This document shows positions 1 through 9,328 of a stretch of DNA of 64,000 bases, one piece after another (position 1 is the first letter of the stretch; each line of letters begins with the position of its first letter). Below the pieces are notes generated by a model. That model was not told the origin of the DNA and did no database searches. It saw nothing but the letters and a program-made list of their open reading frames with translations. The stretch spans positions 527,396-591,395 of the forward strand of contig NZ_JAFKOI010000002.1 in the NCBI RefSeq assembly GCF_017303315.1, given 5' to 3'. The position numbers and the translations under genes were made by a program. Source of the DNA: Bacillus sp. NTK071. GTDB taxonomy: Bacteria > Bacillota > Bacilli > Bacillales > Guptibacillaceae.

Positions 1-663
1 ATCATCATTAAATTTCTCAAGAACCTCAAGCAATTCATCGTCGCTTTCACGGCATTCGATTGATAAAGCTCCCTGTCCAACCGCTGGTACACAAAGATCA
101 GGATCGAGATATTCTGTTACGATCTCTTTCGACCATCCCATGCGATGGAGACCTGCAGCAGCTAGAACTATCGCATCGTAATCTTCATCTGTAAGCTTAC
201 GGATACGTGTGTCAATATTTCCACGAATCCATTTTATCTCAACATCCGGACGAATCGCTTTCAGTTGGGCCCCACGCCTGAGACTACTTGTTCCAATAAC
301 AGCTCCCTCTGGAAGTTCACGGAACGTTTTCCGAGATTCAGAAATAATGACGTCTCGATGATCTTCGCGTTCAGGAATACAGCCAATTGTGAGACCTTCA
401 GGAAGAACAGACGGCATATCCTTCATACTATGCACTGCCATATCGATCTCACCTTTTAACATTGCATCTTCAATTTCTTTAACAAACAGACCTTTCCCGC
501 CTACCTTAGAAAGAGTAACGTCGAGAATCTGGTCACCACGTGTAACAATCTCTTTAATTTCAAAATCAAACCCAGGATTTAATTCCTTCAGTTTGCTGAT
601 AACCCATTTTGTCTGGGTAATCGCGAGCTTACTTCTTCTTGAACCGACAATGATTTTTCGCAT
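1..663 (-). CDS. hemC: Porphobilinogen deaminase (hydroxymethylbilane synthase), 3' end cut by window edge
   Basis: This enzyme polymerises four porphobilinogens into hydroxymethylbilane in cytosolic haem synthesis. The visible 221 residues start [14 protein letters not shown] and contain the HSMKD segment with the catalytic Asp region, plus [11 protein letters not shown] and the RGNIDTR arginine-rich substrate-binding loop. The family is usually about 310 residues, so the C-terminal third, with the cofactor-bearing Cys, lies outside the window. The start ATG is at 663. The gene is last in view of the hemA-hemX-hemC run and follows hemX by about 30 bases with no terminator between, so co-transcription is likely. 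Confidence 0.97.
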   Translation of the reverse strand, partial: MRKIIVGSRRSKLAITQTKWVISKLKELNPGFDFEIKEIVTRGDQILDVTLSKVGGKGLFVKEIEDAMLKGEIDMAVHSMKDMPSVLPEGLTIGCIPEREDHRDVIISESRKTFRELPEGAVIGTSSLRRGAQLKAIRPDVEIKWIRGNIDTRIRKLTDEDYDAIVLAAAGLHRMGWSKEIVTEYLDPDLCVPAVGQGALSIECRESDDELLEVLEKFNDD

Positions 664-691
664 GATTTATCCTCCAACCTTTGGATGTTTC

Positions 692-1519
692 TTATACGTA
701 CCAGAAATGGAACTCAGAGAACGTACCTGAGAAGAATACATTAACCAAAACGATGAGAAACGCGGCAACGTTCCACATAGCAAGCGACTTTCCTTCCAAA
801 TCTCTGGCTACTTTTTGATATAAATACGTGCTATAAGCTATAAGCACAAAAAATGAAATAATAACTTTCGAATCCAGTAAGCTAAATTGCTCAACTTTTA
901 ACAGAGCCCAGACAATTCCTAGAATTAAACTTAATAACAGAAGAGGAACTCCTAGAACACTGCATAAATACGATAGCTTTTCGAGCTGAGATAGATCACC
1001 GAATCTTCTCAAACGCTTGCTCCACTTCTTTCCCTTCAGCATTTGATAGAGAATCAAATACATGATGGAGAAGATAAATGATAACGAGAAAGCCCCATAA
1101 GATAGAAACGCCATCGTAATATGAATGATAGAGAGCTCAGACATCAACTGTTCCGTGAGTAAACTAGTGGCCTGTTCTCTAGTTGCAAACAAGTTAATCG
1201 CCATAATACTGAAACCGAGTACATTTGCAAAGAAAACAAAAAAGTCTACTCGGAAAAACCAATTGATAAGTAAAGAGAGCGACACAATCACCCACGCATA
1301 AAAAAATAACCCTTCAAAAGGTGTTAAGATCGGGAAACCGCCAATTGCAATAATTTGCATGACAAGAAAGGCAGTCTGAAGCACCCAGACAATAGAAAGC
1401 AACCAGAAAGCAAACTGATTTGCTCTCCGGTTGTTTTGCAAGAAATCAATAAAATATCCCAACACACTAAGTGAATAAAGTAAAATTGTTATATCATAAA
1501 GCCAGCTCTCGTTCGTCAC
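692..1519 (-). CDS. hemX: HemX, CcsA-like integral membrane protein of the haem operon
   Basis: A polytopic membrane protein of 275 residues with about eight hydrophobic segments, for example around residues 12-28, 38-58, 65-82, 90-110, 133-158 and 185-207. It belongs to the cytochrome c assembly (CcsA/HemX) fold family. In Bacillus, HemX is known to lower the steady-state level of glutamyl-tRNA reductase. The location directly downstream of hemA (17 base gap) and upstream of hemC is the classical one and is the main support for the name. No WWD-type haem handling motif of true CcsA is obvious, which fits HemX rather than a cytochrome c synthetase. Confidence 0.9.
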   Translation of the reverse strand: MTNESWLYDITILLYSLSVLGYFIDFLQNNRRANQFAFWLLSIVWVLQTAFLVMQIIAIGGFPILTPFEGLFFYAWVIVSLSLLINWFFRVDFFVFFANVLGFSIMAINLFATREQATSLLTEQLMSELSIIHITMAFLSYGAFSLSFIFSIMYLILYQMLKGKKWSKRLRRFGDLSQLEKLSYLCSVLGVPLLLLSLILGIVWALLKVEQFSLLDSKVIISFFVLIAYSTYLYQKVARDLEGKSLAMWNVAAFLIVLVNVFFSGTFSEFHFWYV

Positions 1520-1536
1520 AACTCAAGTCTCCTCTC

Positions 1537-2910
1537 CTAGGAGCGCAACTGCGATGCCTGTAATAAATGGGAGTAGTTAACGGATTCATGCTGTCTTTTA
1601 TCTTCGTTTTCCTTTACTCGTTGCTTATGAAGTTCTCTTTCAATCTCTTTCTCAATCGCAAAGATTTTGGTGAAAATTTCAAGCGACTCTTCAGCATTTG
1701 GCTCTGCAGCCATCTCCTTCACTCGAACAATAGGATCACGTAGCAGCTGGTTCACTATGCTTTTCGTATGTTTACTTAATACTTTACGTTCCCGATCTGA
1801 AAGATCTGGAAGTTTACGTTCAATGCTTTTCATGGTTTCGGCTTGAATCGAAAGAGCTTTAGAGCGAAGAGCTGTAATCATAGGCACAACGCCAAGTGTA
1901 TTAAGCCACTCTCTAAACTGAACAAGATCTTCTTCAATCATTAGCTCAATCTTCTCTGCTTCCTTCTTCCGTTCTGCAAGATTTGTTTCAACAATCCCCT
2001 CAAGGTCATCAATATCGTACAAGAAAACCGAATCCATATTATTTAACGATGGATCTAAATCTCTTGGCACTGCGATGTCAACCATAAATAACGGGCGCCC
2101 TCTACGTTTCTTAAGTAAAGGCTTAACATTCTCCTCTGTGAGAACGTAATTAGTGGATCCAGTTGAACTAATCAAAATATCTGCATCGAGAAGAGCAGCA
2201 CTCACCTCATCCATTGAAAGAGCCTTTCCATCAAAACGTGAAGCTAATTCTGTTGCTTTCTCAAGAGTTCGGTTTACAACCGTTACTTGATCAACTCCGT
2301 TACTTTGTAGATTCTTTGCTGTAAGCTCGCCCATTTTACCAGCGCCTAGTATAACGACATGCTTATTCTCTAAACCGCCAAAAATCTTCTTCGCGAGTTC
2401 AACAGCTGCATAACTCACTGAAACTGCATTCTCCCCAATTTCGGTTTCAGAGTGAGAGCGCTTTGCAAGCGTAACCGCTTGTTTGAACAGCTGATTGAAA
2501 ATCGTACCGGTCGTTTTCGACTCTTGAGCAAGTAAGAAAGCATCTCGAACTTGTCCTAAAATTTGCGTTTCACCAATAACAAGTGAATCAAGTCCTGAGG
2601 CTACACGGTAAAGATGTTCTGTTGCAGCATCATTTTCACGAATAACAAGATATGGTGAGAATTCTTCTTTTTCAATTCCAAACCACTCAGATAGAAAAGC
2701 CTTTGAATAGTATCTCCCTGTGTGAAGCTGATCTGCTACTACATATAACTCTGTACGATTACATGTCGACAAAATGACAGCTTCTAAAATACTTTTAGAG
2801 TGACGCAACTTATCTAAAGCTTCAGGCAAATCGTTCTCCTGAAATGAAAGTTTCTCTCGTATCTCAACAGGGGCTGTTTTGTGGTTCAACCCTACGACCA
2901 GGATGTGCAT
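1537..2910 (-). CDS. hemA: Glutamyl-tRNA reductase
   Basis: The enzyme reduces Glu-tRNA(Glu) to glutamate-1-semialdehyde with NADPH, the first committed step of C5-pathway haem synthesis. The 457 residues begin [20 protein letters not shown], and the nucleophilic Cys50 sits in STCNRTE. A Rossmann segment [14 protein letters not shown] lies near residue 190 and the C-terminal part is the helical dimerisation domain. The start chosen is the ATG at 2910, preceded by a GGGGGTGG ribosome-binding site. An upstream in-frame start at 2937 would add nine non-conserved residues. The gene is first of the hem operon and divergent from ysxD. The extreme C-terminus is rich in Lys, Glu and Gln. Confidence 0.97.
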   Translation of the reverse strand: MHILVVGLNHKTAPVEIREKLSFQENDLPEALDKLRHSKSILEAVILSTCNRTELYVVADQLHTGRYYSKAFLSEWFGIEKEEFSPYLVIRENDAATEHLYRVASGLDSLVIGETQILGQVRDAFLLAQESKTTGTIFNQLFKQAVTLAKRSHSETEIGENAVSVSYAAVELAKKIFGGLENKHVVILGAGKMGELTAKNLQSNGVDQVTVVNRTLEKATELASRFDGKALSMDEVSAALLDADILISSTGSTNYVLTEENVKPLLKKRRGRPLFMVDIAVPRDLDPSLNNMDSVFLYDIDDLEGIVETNLAERKKEAEKIELMIEEDLVQFREWLNTLGVVPMITALRSKALSIQAETMKSIERKLPDLSDRERKVLSKHTKSIVNQLLRDPIVRVKEMAAEPNAEESLEIFTKIFAIEKEIERELHKQRVKENEDKRQHESVNYSHLLQASQLRS

Positions 2911-3145
2911 CGTTCCACCCCCAAAAATTGTTAGCAATACATCTTTTTAAACTATCGTCTACCTTTATTCTAACATGTGGCAAAACTCACAGAGTCAATA
3001 AATGTGAACAGACTATGAAAGCAATTATGATATGATGAATAAAGTATTTTCTTTATATATTATTAGTAGTCATACAACTATTAATGTACCAGAAAATCAA
3101 TTGTATAGCAAAAAATGAGTTTTTTTGACATTAGGAGGATTTGAA

Positions 3146-3622
3146 TTGAAACGTCAAGGAGTTTTTCCAGGTGTATTATTTATCGCAATCGGACTTTATT
3201 ATCTTTTTCAAACACTTAGCTTACCTTATTCAGATCAGTTAACGAACTGGCAAGTGATCTTAATCGTTATTGGCGCTGCTATGATTATCCAGGGTTTCAT
3301 CTCAAAAGAAGGACCTATGTTATTCCCTGGTGTTCTCCTACTTGGACTTGGCCTTCACCTTTATTTTGTTAATAAACTAGCTATATGGCCTAAGAGTTGG
3401 GGAATGTACACATTAATATTGAGTGCAGCCTATCTAGTTACGTATTATAAAACGAAAAAGAATGGGCTTATTCCTGGCCTTATCTTGCTTGCCATATCAA
3501 TTATCGAACTTCTCTATACAGGTCTTGAAACCTGGCTTGCCTCGACATTTTCCTTTGTAGGAAAGTTCTGGCCGCTTGCTTTAATAGTGGTAGGCATATA
3601 TCTAGTAATGAAAAAAAAGTAA
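3146..3622 (+). CDS. ysxD: Small integral membrane protein, YsxD-like
   Basis: A 158-residue protein of unknown function, starting MKRQGVFPGVLFIAIG. It consists almost entirely of membrane helices (about five or six). Two copies of a FPGVL-x(3)-GLGL-type segment suggest an internal duplication, as in small LiaI/LiaF-type membrane domains. The start is TTG at 3146, 7 bases after a perfect AGGAGG at 3133-3138. The upstream in-frame TTG at 3125 has no ribosome-binding site. Position next to hemA, size and hydrophobic profile match YsxD of Bacillus subtilis from memory. The assignment rests on context, not on a recognised motif. The gene is divergent from hemA. Confidence 0.75.
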   Translation: MKRQGVFPGVLFIAIGLYYLFQTLSLPYSDQLTNWQVILIVIGAAMIIQGFISKEGPMLFPGVLLLGLGLHLYFVNKLAIWPKSWGMYTLILSAAYLVTYYKTKKNGLIPGLILLAISIIELLYTGLETWLASTFSFVGKFWPLALIVVGIYLVMKKK

Positions 3623-3645
3623 GGAGCAGTAGCTCCTTACTTTTT
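3619..3645. terminator. Bidirectional terminator between ysxD and the ABC ATPase gene
   Basis: A 9 bp stem GTAAGGAGC/GCTCCTTAC with loop AGTA is flanked by an A-run on the left and a T-run on the right. It can therefore terminate both convergent transcripts. It overlaps the ysxD stop codon. Confidence 0.9.
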
Positions 3646-4386
3646 CTATAGAATTGAACTTAAAAAGTCCTGTGTACGCTGCTCTTTAGGATCATTAAAG
3701 ATATCATTCGGATGACCTTTCTCAACAATTTTACCATCATGCATATACACAACCCAGTCGCCTACTTCTCGAGCAAATCCCATTTCATGGGTGACGACTA
3801 CCATAGTCATTCCCTCTTTAGCTAGCGATTTCATAGTCGAGAGAACTTCGCCAACAAGTTCAGGATCTAGTGCTGAAGTTGGCTCATCAAACAACATGAT
3901 ATCTGGCTTCATAGCTAGCGACCGAGCGATTGCTACACGTTGCTTTTGCCCACCTGAAAGTTTATTAGGAAACACGTTGGCTTTGTCCGCAAGACCTACT
4001 TTCGCAAGTAGTTCTTTCCCTTCTTTCTCAGCATCTGCTCGTTTCATTTTCTTAACCGTAAGCGGTGCTTCAATAACGTTATCCAAAACTGACTTGTGAG
4101 GAAATAGATTGAAATGTTGAAACACCATTCCTACTCGCTGTCTCACTTTATTCAGATCATTATTCTTAGGATCAATGGTTTCACCTTCGATAATGACATT
4201 CCCGCTGTTTTTAATTTCAAGAAAGTTCATGCAGCGGAGTAGCGTACTTTTCCCTGACCCACTAGCTCCAATTAGAACTACAACGTCACTTTCATTTACC
4301 TCAAGGTCAATATCTTTGAGAACGTGAAGATCACCGAAGGATTTATTCAGTTTCTCTACTCGAATCATTTCAGCTTTTTCTCCCAT
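3646..4386 (-). CDS. Polar amino acid ABC transporter, ATP-binding subunit
   Basis: A cytosolic ATPase of 246 residues that would power import of a polar amino acid such as glutamine, arginine or cystine. Walker [10 protein letters not shown] is at residues 40-48. The Q-loop region [11 protein letters not shown], signature LSGGQKQR, Walker [13 protein letters not shown] and the switch His in [10 protein letters not shown] are all present. The HFNLFPH and DPELVGEVL features are typical of the GlnQ/HisP/ArtP group. The ATG at 4386 follows a GAGAGGTG site by 6 bases; an ATG at 4368 (MIRVEKL) is possible. It is the last gene of a binding protein-permease-ATPase set, 12 bases after the permease. 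The substrate cannot be told from sequence. Confidence 0.95.
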   Translation of the reverse strand: MGEKAEMIRVEKLNKSFGDLHVLKDIDLEVNESDVVVLIGASGSGKSTLLRCMNFLEIKNSGNVIIEGETIDPKNNDLNKVRQRVGMVFQHFNLFPHKSVLDNVIEAPLTVKKMKRADAEKEGKELLAKVGLADKANVFPNKLSGGQKQRVAIARSLAMKPDIMLFDEPTSALDPELVGEVLSTMKSLAKEGMTMVVVTHEMGFAREVGDWVVYMHDGKIVEKGHPNDIFNDPKEQRTQDFLSSIL

Positions 4387-4407
4387 ATACAGCACCTCTC
4401 TTATCTC

Positions 4408-5067
4408 TTAATCACTAGCGGATAGTCGTTTTTCAAGCAGGTTAACAAGTAGGGTAAAGATTAGAACAAGAACAAGATAATAGACAGCTACAATCAGTAA
4501 GTACGTCATTTCATCAAACGTTCTTGCTCCCTGTGTAGTCGCAACGCTAAATAACTCTGGGAGTGCAATGAATGCAGCTAGGGAAGAATCTTTTAAACCG
4601 ATAATAAACTGATTTCCAAGCGGTGGAAGTGCTCTTCGAAACGCCTGTGGTAAAATAATTCGTCTCATAGCAAGAGTATGACTCATCCCAAGAGAGCGAC
4701 CCGCTTCCATTTGCCCTTTGTCGATGGATTGAATCGATCCTCTGAAGATCTCTGCAATATAAGCACCATTATGTAAGGCTAGACCAATCGATGCCGCCCA
4801 GAACTTAGGAATATTAAATTCTGTTAATCCAAAATAGAAAATAAATATTTGTACGATTAGTGGAGTACCACGTATAACTGCAATATAAATGTTCGCTATC
4901 CAGTTTAAAATCTTGGATTGTGAAATCTTAAATAATGCAAAGAAGAGTCCAATAAAAACTGCAATTAGAACCGATACGAATGTTACTCGTATGGTGAGCC
5001 ATAACCCTTCGAAAAATACCGGGTAGCTATTTAATAATGTTTCTAAAAAATGACCAAAAGTTGGCAA
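4408..5067 (-). CDS. Polar amino acid ABC transporter, permease subunit
   Basis: An inner-membrane permease of 219 residues of the HEQRo/GlnP group with about five transmembrane helices. The EAA loop that docks to the ATPase reads EAGRSLGMSHTLAMRRIILP, about residues 122-141. VIRGTPLIVQIFIFYFGL near residue 83 is the usual segment of this group. The start appears to be TTG at 5067, about 10 bases downstream of AAGGAG. Only one permease gene is present, so the transporter would use a homodimer. The preceding binding-protein gene is separated by a stem-loop, and the ATPase gene follows closely. Confidence 0.94.
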   Translation of the reverse strand: MPTFGHFLETLLNSYPVFFEGLWLTIRVTFVSVLIAVFIGLFFALFKISQSKILNWIANIYIAVIRGTPLIVQIFIFYFGLTEFNIPKFWAASIGLALHNGAYIAEIFRGSIQSIDKGQMEAGRSLGMSHTLAMRRIILPQAFRRALPPLGNQFIIGLKDSSLAAFIALPELFSVATTQGARTFDEMTYLLIVAVYYLVLVLIFTLLVNLLEKRLSASD

Positions 5068-5104
5068 GTGAAATCAGCTCCTTAGAGTTGTGTAGCATAG
5101 TTTA

Positions 5105-5138
5105 AAAAGGAATGTGTGCAATAGCACACATTCCTTTT
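5105..5138 (-). terminator. Intercistronic stem-loop between binding-protein and permease genes
   Basis: A perfect 15 bp stem (AAAAGGAATGTGTGC, loop AATA) lies immediately after the binding-protein stop. The minus-strand T-run is only five bases long and then turns to AAAC. It probably terminates partially, or protects the 3' end of the binding-protein mRNA, so that binding protein is made in excess over the membrane subunits. Confidence 0.8.
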
Positions 5139-5140
5139 CC

Positions 5141-5950
5141 TTACTCGCTGTCAGGATTCTGGGTGATGTCTACTCCGATGTATTCCTCACTAAGTTCTTT
5201 AAGCGTTCCATCTTCTTTTAGTTCCTGTAACGCTTTGTTTACAGCTTCCAAAAGGTTTGAATTCTCCTTCTTAATCGCAACAGCCTGTTCACTAGTACCT
5301 AGCTGTTCTACTTTTTCAATTTTAAAGCCTTCTTCAATTGCTTGTTTACCAGTAATGTCATCTGTAATTACGGCATCGTGCTTTCCTTCGCTTAAGGCAC
5401 GAAGAGCAGTTTGGTCACTGTCGTAATTCGAAATTTTGTCTGTGTACTCCTGTGCCGATTTCTCGTATGTTGAGCCTTTTGATACTGCTACATCTTTATC
5501 AGAAAGATCTTCTACACTCTTAATGTCACTTCCAGGTTGTACGTAGAGAACAGGACCTGAATAATAGTATGGTTCACTAAAATTCACTGCTTCTTTACGC
5601 TCATCTGTAATTGTATGACTAGCTACCGCTGCATCATAGCGTCCTGATTGAATAGCTGACACCATCCCACTAAACTTAAATTTCTCAACTGCTGGCTCAA
5701 GTCCTAGCTTTTCTGCAATAGCTTTACCTACTGCAACGTCAAAACCGTCAAGGTCTCCATTTTCATCAACCGTACTAAAAGGAGGAAACTCTCCAGAAAC
5801 AACGTAACTGAATTTACCATCATTTGTTAGTTCTAGTTCATCAGACCCTTCAGATCCTGATGATTCACTGCCTTCGTTACCACCACATGCAGTAAGAATA
5901 AGAACAAAAGTTAACATTAGTGCGGTAAGAAAACTCCATTTCTTTTTCAT
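5141..5950 (-). CDS. Polar amino acid ABC transporter, substrate-binding lipoprotein
   Basis: An extracellular, lipid-anchored solute-binding protein of 269 residues. A signal peptide of positive and hydrophobic segments ends in the lipobox LTAC, with the modified Cys near residue 22, followed by a Gly/Ser/Glu-rich linker. The mature part is an SBP_bac_3 domain, including YVVSGEFPPFSTVDENGDLDG at its start and GFDVAVGKAIAEKLG. The ATG at 5950 is preferred over a GTG at 5956 because the AGGGGG site is better spaced from it. It is first of the transporter operon, with a promoter about 90 bases upstream. Ligand is not determinable here; glutamine, arginine or cystine are plausible. Confidence 0.95.
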   Translation of the reverse strand: MKKKWSFLTALMLTFVLILTACGGNEGSESSGSEGSDELELTNDGKFSYVVSGEFPPFSTVDENGDLDGFDVAVGKAIAEKLGLEPAVEKFKFSGMVSAIQSGRYDAAVASHTITDERKEAVNFSEPYYYSGPVLYVQPGSDIKSVEDLSDKDVAVSKGSTYEKSAQEYTDKISNYDSDQTALRALSEGKHDAVITDDITGKQAIEEGFKIEKVEQLGTSEQAVAIKKENSNLLEAVNKALQELKEDGTLKELSEEYIGVDITQNPDSE

Positions 5951-6014
5951 CTTCACTTGTCCCCCTTGAACGACTTTTCTTTTATGCAGTTAAGATTATG
6001 TAAACTGCGATATT

Positions 6015-6043
6015 ACTATAATACCAATATTTTGACATTTCAA
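6015..6043 (-). promoter_or_regulatory. Sigma-A-type promoter of the amino acid transporter operon
   Basis: On the minus strand, TTGAAA (6038-6043) and TATAGT (6015-6020) are separated by exactly 17 bases. They lie about 65 bases before the binding-protein start. Confidence 0.7.
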
Positions 6044-6206
6044 TCAATTCTTCATGAGCGTTACTACACCTCCTATTTAAGCATTTACAGGGATAAGGTG
6101 GGCTCAGAAAGCTTATCCTTCTGTTTACTAGCTTTCCTTTCTATTCCCTTCAAGAATGATTTGCAAACCACGTTTTCTGAATAATCAAAACGAATTACAC
6201 AAAAAA

Positions 6207-6230
6207 AAGACCAGCACTTATGCCGGTCTT
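6207..6230 (-). terminator. Terminator of ysxC
   Basis: On the minus strand, AAGACCGGCA pairs with TGCTGGTCTT (one G-U pair), with a four-base loop, followed by eight T residues. It lies just after the ysxC stop. Confidence 0.9.
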
Positions 6231-6237
6231 GATCATT

Positions 6238-6819
6238 TTATAGATAGGATTTAATGGCGCTCCAAACGTCTTCTTTGCCCTGTCCTGTATGAGAAGAGAA
6301 CGTTACGAGCTTATCAGTTGGTTCAATCTTAAGCGTTTGACTAACTACTTTCAAATGCTTGCCCCATTTGCCTTTTGGAATTTTGTCAGACTTTGTCGCT
6401 ACTACGATAACTGGAATCTCATAATGCTTTAACCAATCATACATAACAACATCGTCGTTTGAAGGTGAATGTCGTAAGTCAACAATTTGGATAACAGCCT
6501 TTAACTGATCTCGGTCAGTTAAATACGTTTCAATCATTTTACCCCAGGATTCTCTTTCTTTCTTAGAAACCTTTGCAAATCCATATCCCGGAACGTCGAC
6601 AAAGTAAAGAATCTCATTAATCATATAGAAATTGAGAGTTTGTGTTTTACCAGGCCTTTGAGAAGTTCTGGCAAGGTTCTTGCGATTAATCAGCGTATTA
6701 ATTAAAGACGATTTACCTACATTTGATCTACCAGCTAGTCCGATTTCAGGTAATCCATCTATAGGATATTGCTCCGGTTTAACAGCGCTGATAATAAAAT
6801 CTGATTTTGTTACTTTCAT
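6238..6819 (-). CDS. ysxC: Ribosome biogenesis GTPase YsxC/EngB
   Basis: An essential cytosolic GTPase that acts in late assembly of the large ribosomal subunit. The 193 residues contain G1 GRSNVGKSS (about 30-38), G3 DVPGYG, G4 TKSDK and G5 SSHTG, all intact. The length equals the family norm. Its ATG overlaps the lonA stop by four bases (ATGA), so translation is coupled to lonA. It ends at a strong terminator, making it the last gene of the lonA-ysxC transcript. Confidence 0.97.
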   Translation of the reverse strand: MKVTKSDFIISAVKPEQYPIDGLPEIGLAGRSNVGKSSLINTLINRKNLARTSQRPGKTQTLNFYMINEILYFVDVPGYGFAKVSKKERESWGKMIETYLTDRDQLKAVIQIVDLRHSPSNDDVVMYDWLKHYEIPVIVVATKSDKIPKGKWGKHLKVVSQTLKIEPTDKLVTFSSHTGQGKEDVWSAIKSYL

Positions 6820-9137
6820 TTATTCTCCCCCACAAGTGCGGTTTTTAACACTTCATCCAAATGTGAAACTGGAAGGAAGGTTAAATCTTTGCGTATGCTT
6901 TCTGGAATATCATCCAGATCTTTTTCATTTTCTTTTGGCATAATGATTGTCGTCAATCCAGCACGGTGAGCACTTAACGACTTTTCTTTTAATCCACCAA
7001 TTGGAAGGACTCGTCCACGAAGGGTGATCTCACCTGTCATCCCTACATCTCTTCGAACAGCTTTGCCAGTTAATGCGGATACAAGTGCTGTTGCAATGGT
7101 AATTCCAGCAGAAGGACCATCTTTTGGTGTAGCTCCTTCAGGAACGTGAATATGAATATCGTTCGTTTCATGGAAAGTTGGATCGATTGAAAGTTCCTCT
7201 GACTTTGAGCGAATGTAACTGAAAGCAGCCTGAGCAGACTCCTTCATAACGTCTCCAAGCTTACCTGTTAATATCAACTTCCCTTTCCCTGGTGATAAGG
7301 AGACTTCAATTGCAAGTGTATCTCCTCCGGCAGTTGTATAAGCAAGGCCTGTAGCCGTACCAATTTGATCTTCTTTCTCTGCTTCACCATAACGGAACTT
7401 TGGATGTCCTAGTAGTTCTTCAAGCATAGACTCTGTTACAATAACACGTTTTTTCTTACCTGAAACGATTAATTTAGTTGCTTTTCGACATACAGTTGCG
7501 ATTTGTCGTTCCAGATTACGAACGCCAGCTTCTCTTGTATACTGACGCACAAGTTTATAGAGACTTTCATCTCTCATCTGGAGATTACCCTTGGTCAAGC
7601 CATGCTCTTCCAATTGTCTTGGTATCAAATAGTTCTTAGCAATATTCACTTTCTCGATTTCCGTATAACCTGCAATACGAATAACTTCCATTCGATCAAG
7701 AAGCGGTTCCGGAATCGTTGCAAGGCTGTTTGCTGTTGTTACAAACATGACTTTCGAAAGGTCATAAGGCTCCTCTATATAATGGTCACTAAACGTGTTG
7801 TTTTGCTGTGGATCGAGTACTTCAAGCAAGGCAGAAGAGGGATCACCTCGGAAATCGTTGGACATTTTATCGATTTCATCAAGTAAGAAAACAGGATTCA
7901 TCGTGCCTGCTTTTTTCATTCCACGAATAATTCGACCTGGCATAGCACCCACATATGTTCTTCTATGACCACGGATTTCAGCTTCATCACGAACACCACC
8001 TAGGGATATACGGACAAATTCACGTCCAATGGAGCGAGCCACTGATCGTGCAAGTGAAGTCTTCCCTACTCCTGGTGGTCCTACAAGACATAGAATTGGG
8101 CCCTTAAGAGATTTCGTTAGCTGCTGCACAGCAAGATATTCAAGAACACGTTCTTTTACATTCTCAAGACCATAATGATCTTCATTTAGTATTTTTTCAG
8201 CATGATTAATATCAAGATTATCCTCAGTTTCTTTCGACCATGGAATTTGAATCAACCAATCAATATAATTCCGTATCACTGAACTTTCAGCAGAGCTCTG
8301 AGGAATCTTTTCATATCGATCAAGCTCTTTGAAAGCCATTTCTTGGACACTCTCAGGCATGCCCGCATCTTCAATCTTTTCTTTCAAAGTCGAAATTTCA
8401 CCGGTTTTACCTTCTTTTTCACCGAGTTCTTTCTGAATGGCCTTCATTTGTTCACGAAGATAGTATTCTTTCTGCGTCTTTTCCATCGAACGCTTAACTC
8501 TTTGTCCGATTTTCTTCTCAAGATCAATGACGTCTTTCTCATTTTGAAGAATTTCAATCAGCTTATTTAACCGCTCCTCGGAATTATACGTTTCAAGAAT
8601 TTCTTGCTTCTGACGAATTTTCAATGAAAGATGTGATGCGATGATATCTGCCAGCCGTCCTGGTTGCTCAATATCACTTACAGAAGCGAAAGTTTCAGCC
8701 GTTACTTTCTTAGAAACTTTAATATATTGTTCAAATAAATCTAGAACAGTTCGCATTAGCGCTTCTTCTTCAACGTTCCGCTCAGCGCTCTCATCGATTT
8801 GCTCGATTTCGACTTCATAAAATTCTTCTGTATCTTTAAATTCAATGATTTTCCCACGTTGAAGCCCTTCAACAAGAACTCGAATAGTACCATTTGGTAA
8901 CTTAAGCATTTGCTTAACGGTTGCAAGCGTACCAATTTCGTAGATATCTTCAACTTCAGGTGTCTCAATTTCTACTTCTTTTTGTGTAGAGAGGAAGATT
9001 TGTTGATCTTCCATCATAACCTTCTCAAGTGCTTGAACAGATTTATCTCGTCCAACATCAAGATGCAGAACCATGGATGGATATACCAGCAATCCTCTTA
9101 ATGGTAGTAATGGCAATGTTTTATGTTCATTTTTCAA
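6816..9137 (-). CDS. lonA: ATP-dependent protease LonA
   Basis: A cytosolic AAA+ protease of 773 residues that degrades damaged and regulatory proteins. It has an N-terminal LON substrate-binding domain (about 10-205), a coiled-coil linker rich in [16 protein letters not shown], an AAA+ module with Walker [10 protein letters not shown] (near 355) and Walker [10 protein letters not shown], and a Ser-Lys protease domain with the nucleophile in PKDGPSAG. The start is TTG at 9137, 7 bases after GGAGGT. An ATG at 9141, closer to the site, opens only the four-codon frame M-I-E-K-stop. Bacillus LonA has the same N-terminal core [13 protein letters not shown]. Neighbours are ysxC downstream and lonB upstream. 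Confidence 0.98.
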   Translation of the reverse strand: MKNEHKTLPLLPLRGLLVYPSMVLHLDVGRDKSVQALEKVMMEDQQIFLSTQKEVEIETPEVEDIYEIGTLATVKQMLKLPNGTIRVLVEGLQRGKIIEFKDTEEFYEVEIEQIDESAERNVEEEALMRTVLDLFEQYIKVSKKVTAETFASVSDIEQPGRLADIIASHLSLKIRQKQEILETYNSEERLNKLIEILQNEKDVIDLEKKIGQRVKRSMEKTQKEYYLREQMKAIQKELGEKEGKTGEISTLKEKIEDAGMPESVQEMAFKELDRYEKIPQSSAESSVIRNYIDWLIQIPWSKETEDNLDINHAEKILNEDHYGLENVKERVLEYLAVQQLTKSLKGPILCLVGPPGVGKTSLARSVARSIGREFVRISLGGVRDEAEIRGHRRTYVGAMPGRIIRGMKKAGTMNPVFLLDEIDKMSNDFRGDPSSALLEVLDPQQNNTFSDHYIEEPYDLSKVMFVTTANSLATIPEPLLDRMEVIRIAGYTEIEKVNIAKNYLIPRQLEEHGLTKGNLQMRDESLYKLVRQYTREAGVRNLERQIATVCRKATKLIVSGKKKRVIVTESMLEELLGHPKFRYGEAEKEDQIGTATGLAYTTAGGDTLAIEVSLSPGKGKLILTGKLGDVMKESAQAAFSYIRSKSEELSIDPTFHETNDIHIHVPEGATPKDGPSAGITIATALVSALTGKAVRRDVGMTGEITLRGRVLPIGGLKEKSLSAHRAGLTTIIMPKENEKDLDDIPESIRKDLTFLPVSHLDEVLKTALVGENK

Positions 9138-9297
9138 TCATGGCACCTCCAGACAACAAACTATAAAAAACCTTATTTTGACTCGTAAAAATCCTGAGCT
9201 TATCTAGTTAATAAGTTGTACTTCATTGTATCCTAACTATCTTGCACTTGTCTAATCTTCCCTGTCCAAACTCGCAAAAAAACTTCTACATAAAGAA

Positions 9298-9328
9298 AAT
9301 CCCGCCCTTTAACTACCGGGCTGGGATT
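9298..9328 (-). terminator. Terminator of lonB
   Basis: GC-rich stem AATCCC-GCCC/GGGC-GGGATT with a one-base bulge, followed on the minus strand by TTTCTTTA. It overlaps the last codons of lonB. Confidence 0.85.

Noticed and set aside
5957-6184. A 75-codon plus-strand open frame upstream of the amino acid transporter
   Set aside because: It overlaps the transporter promoter on the other strand, lacks a ribosome-binding site and has no recognisable sequence.
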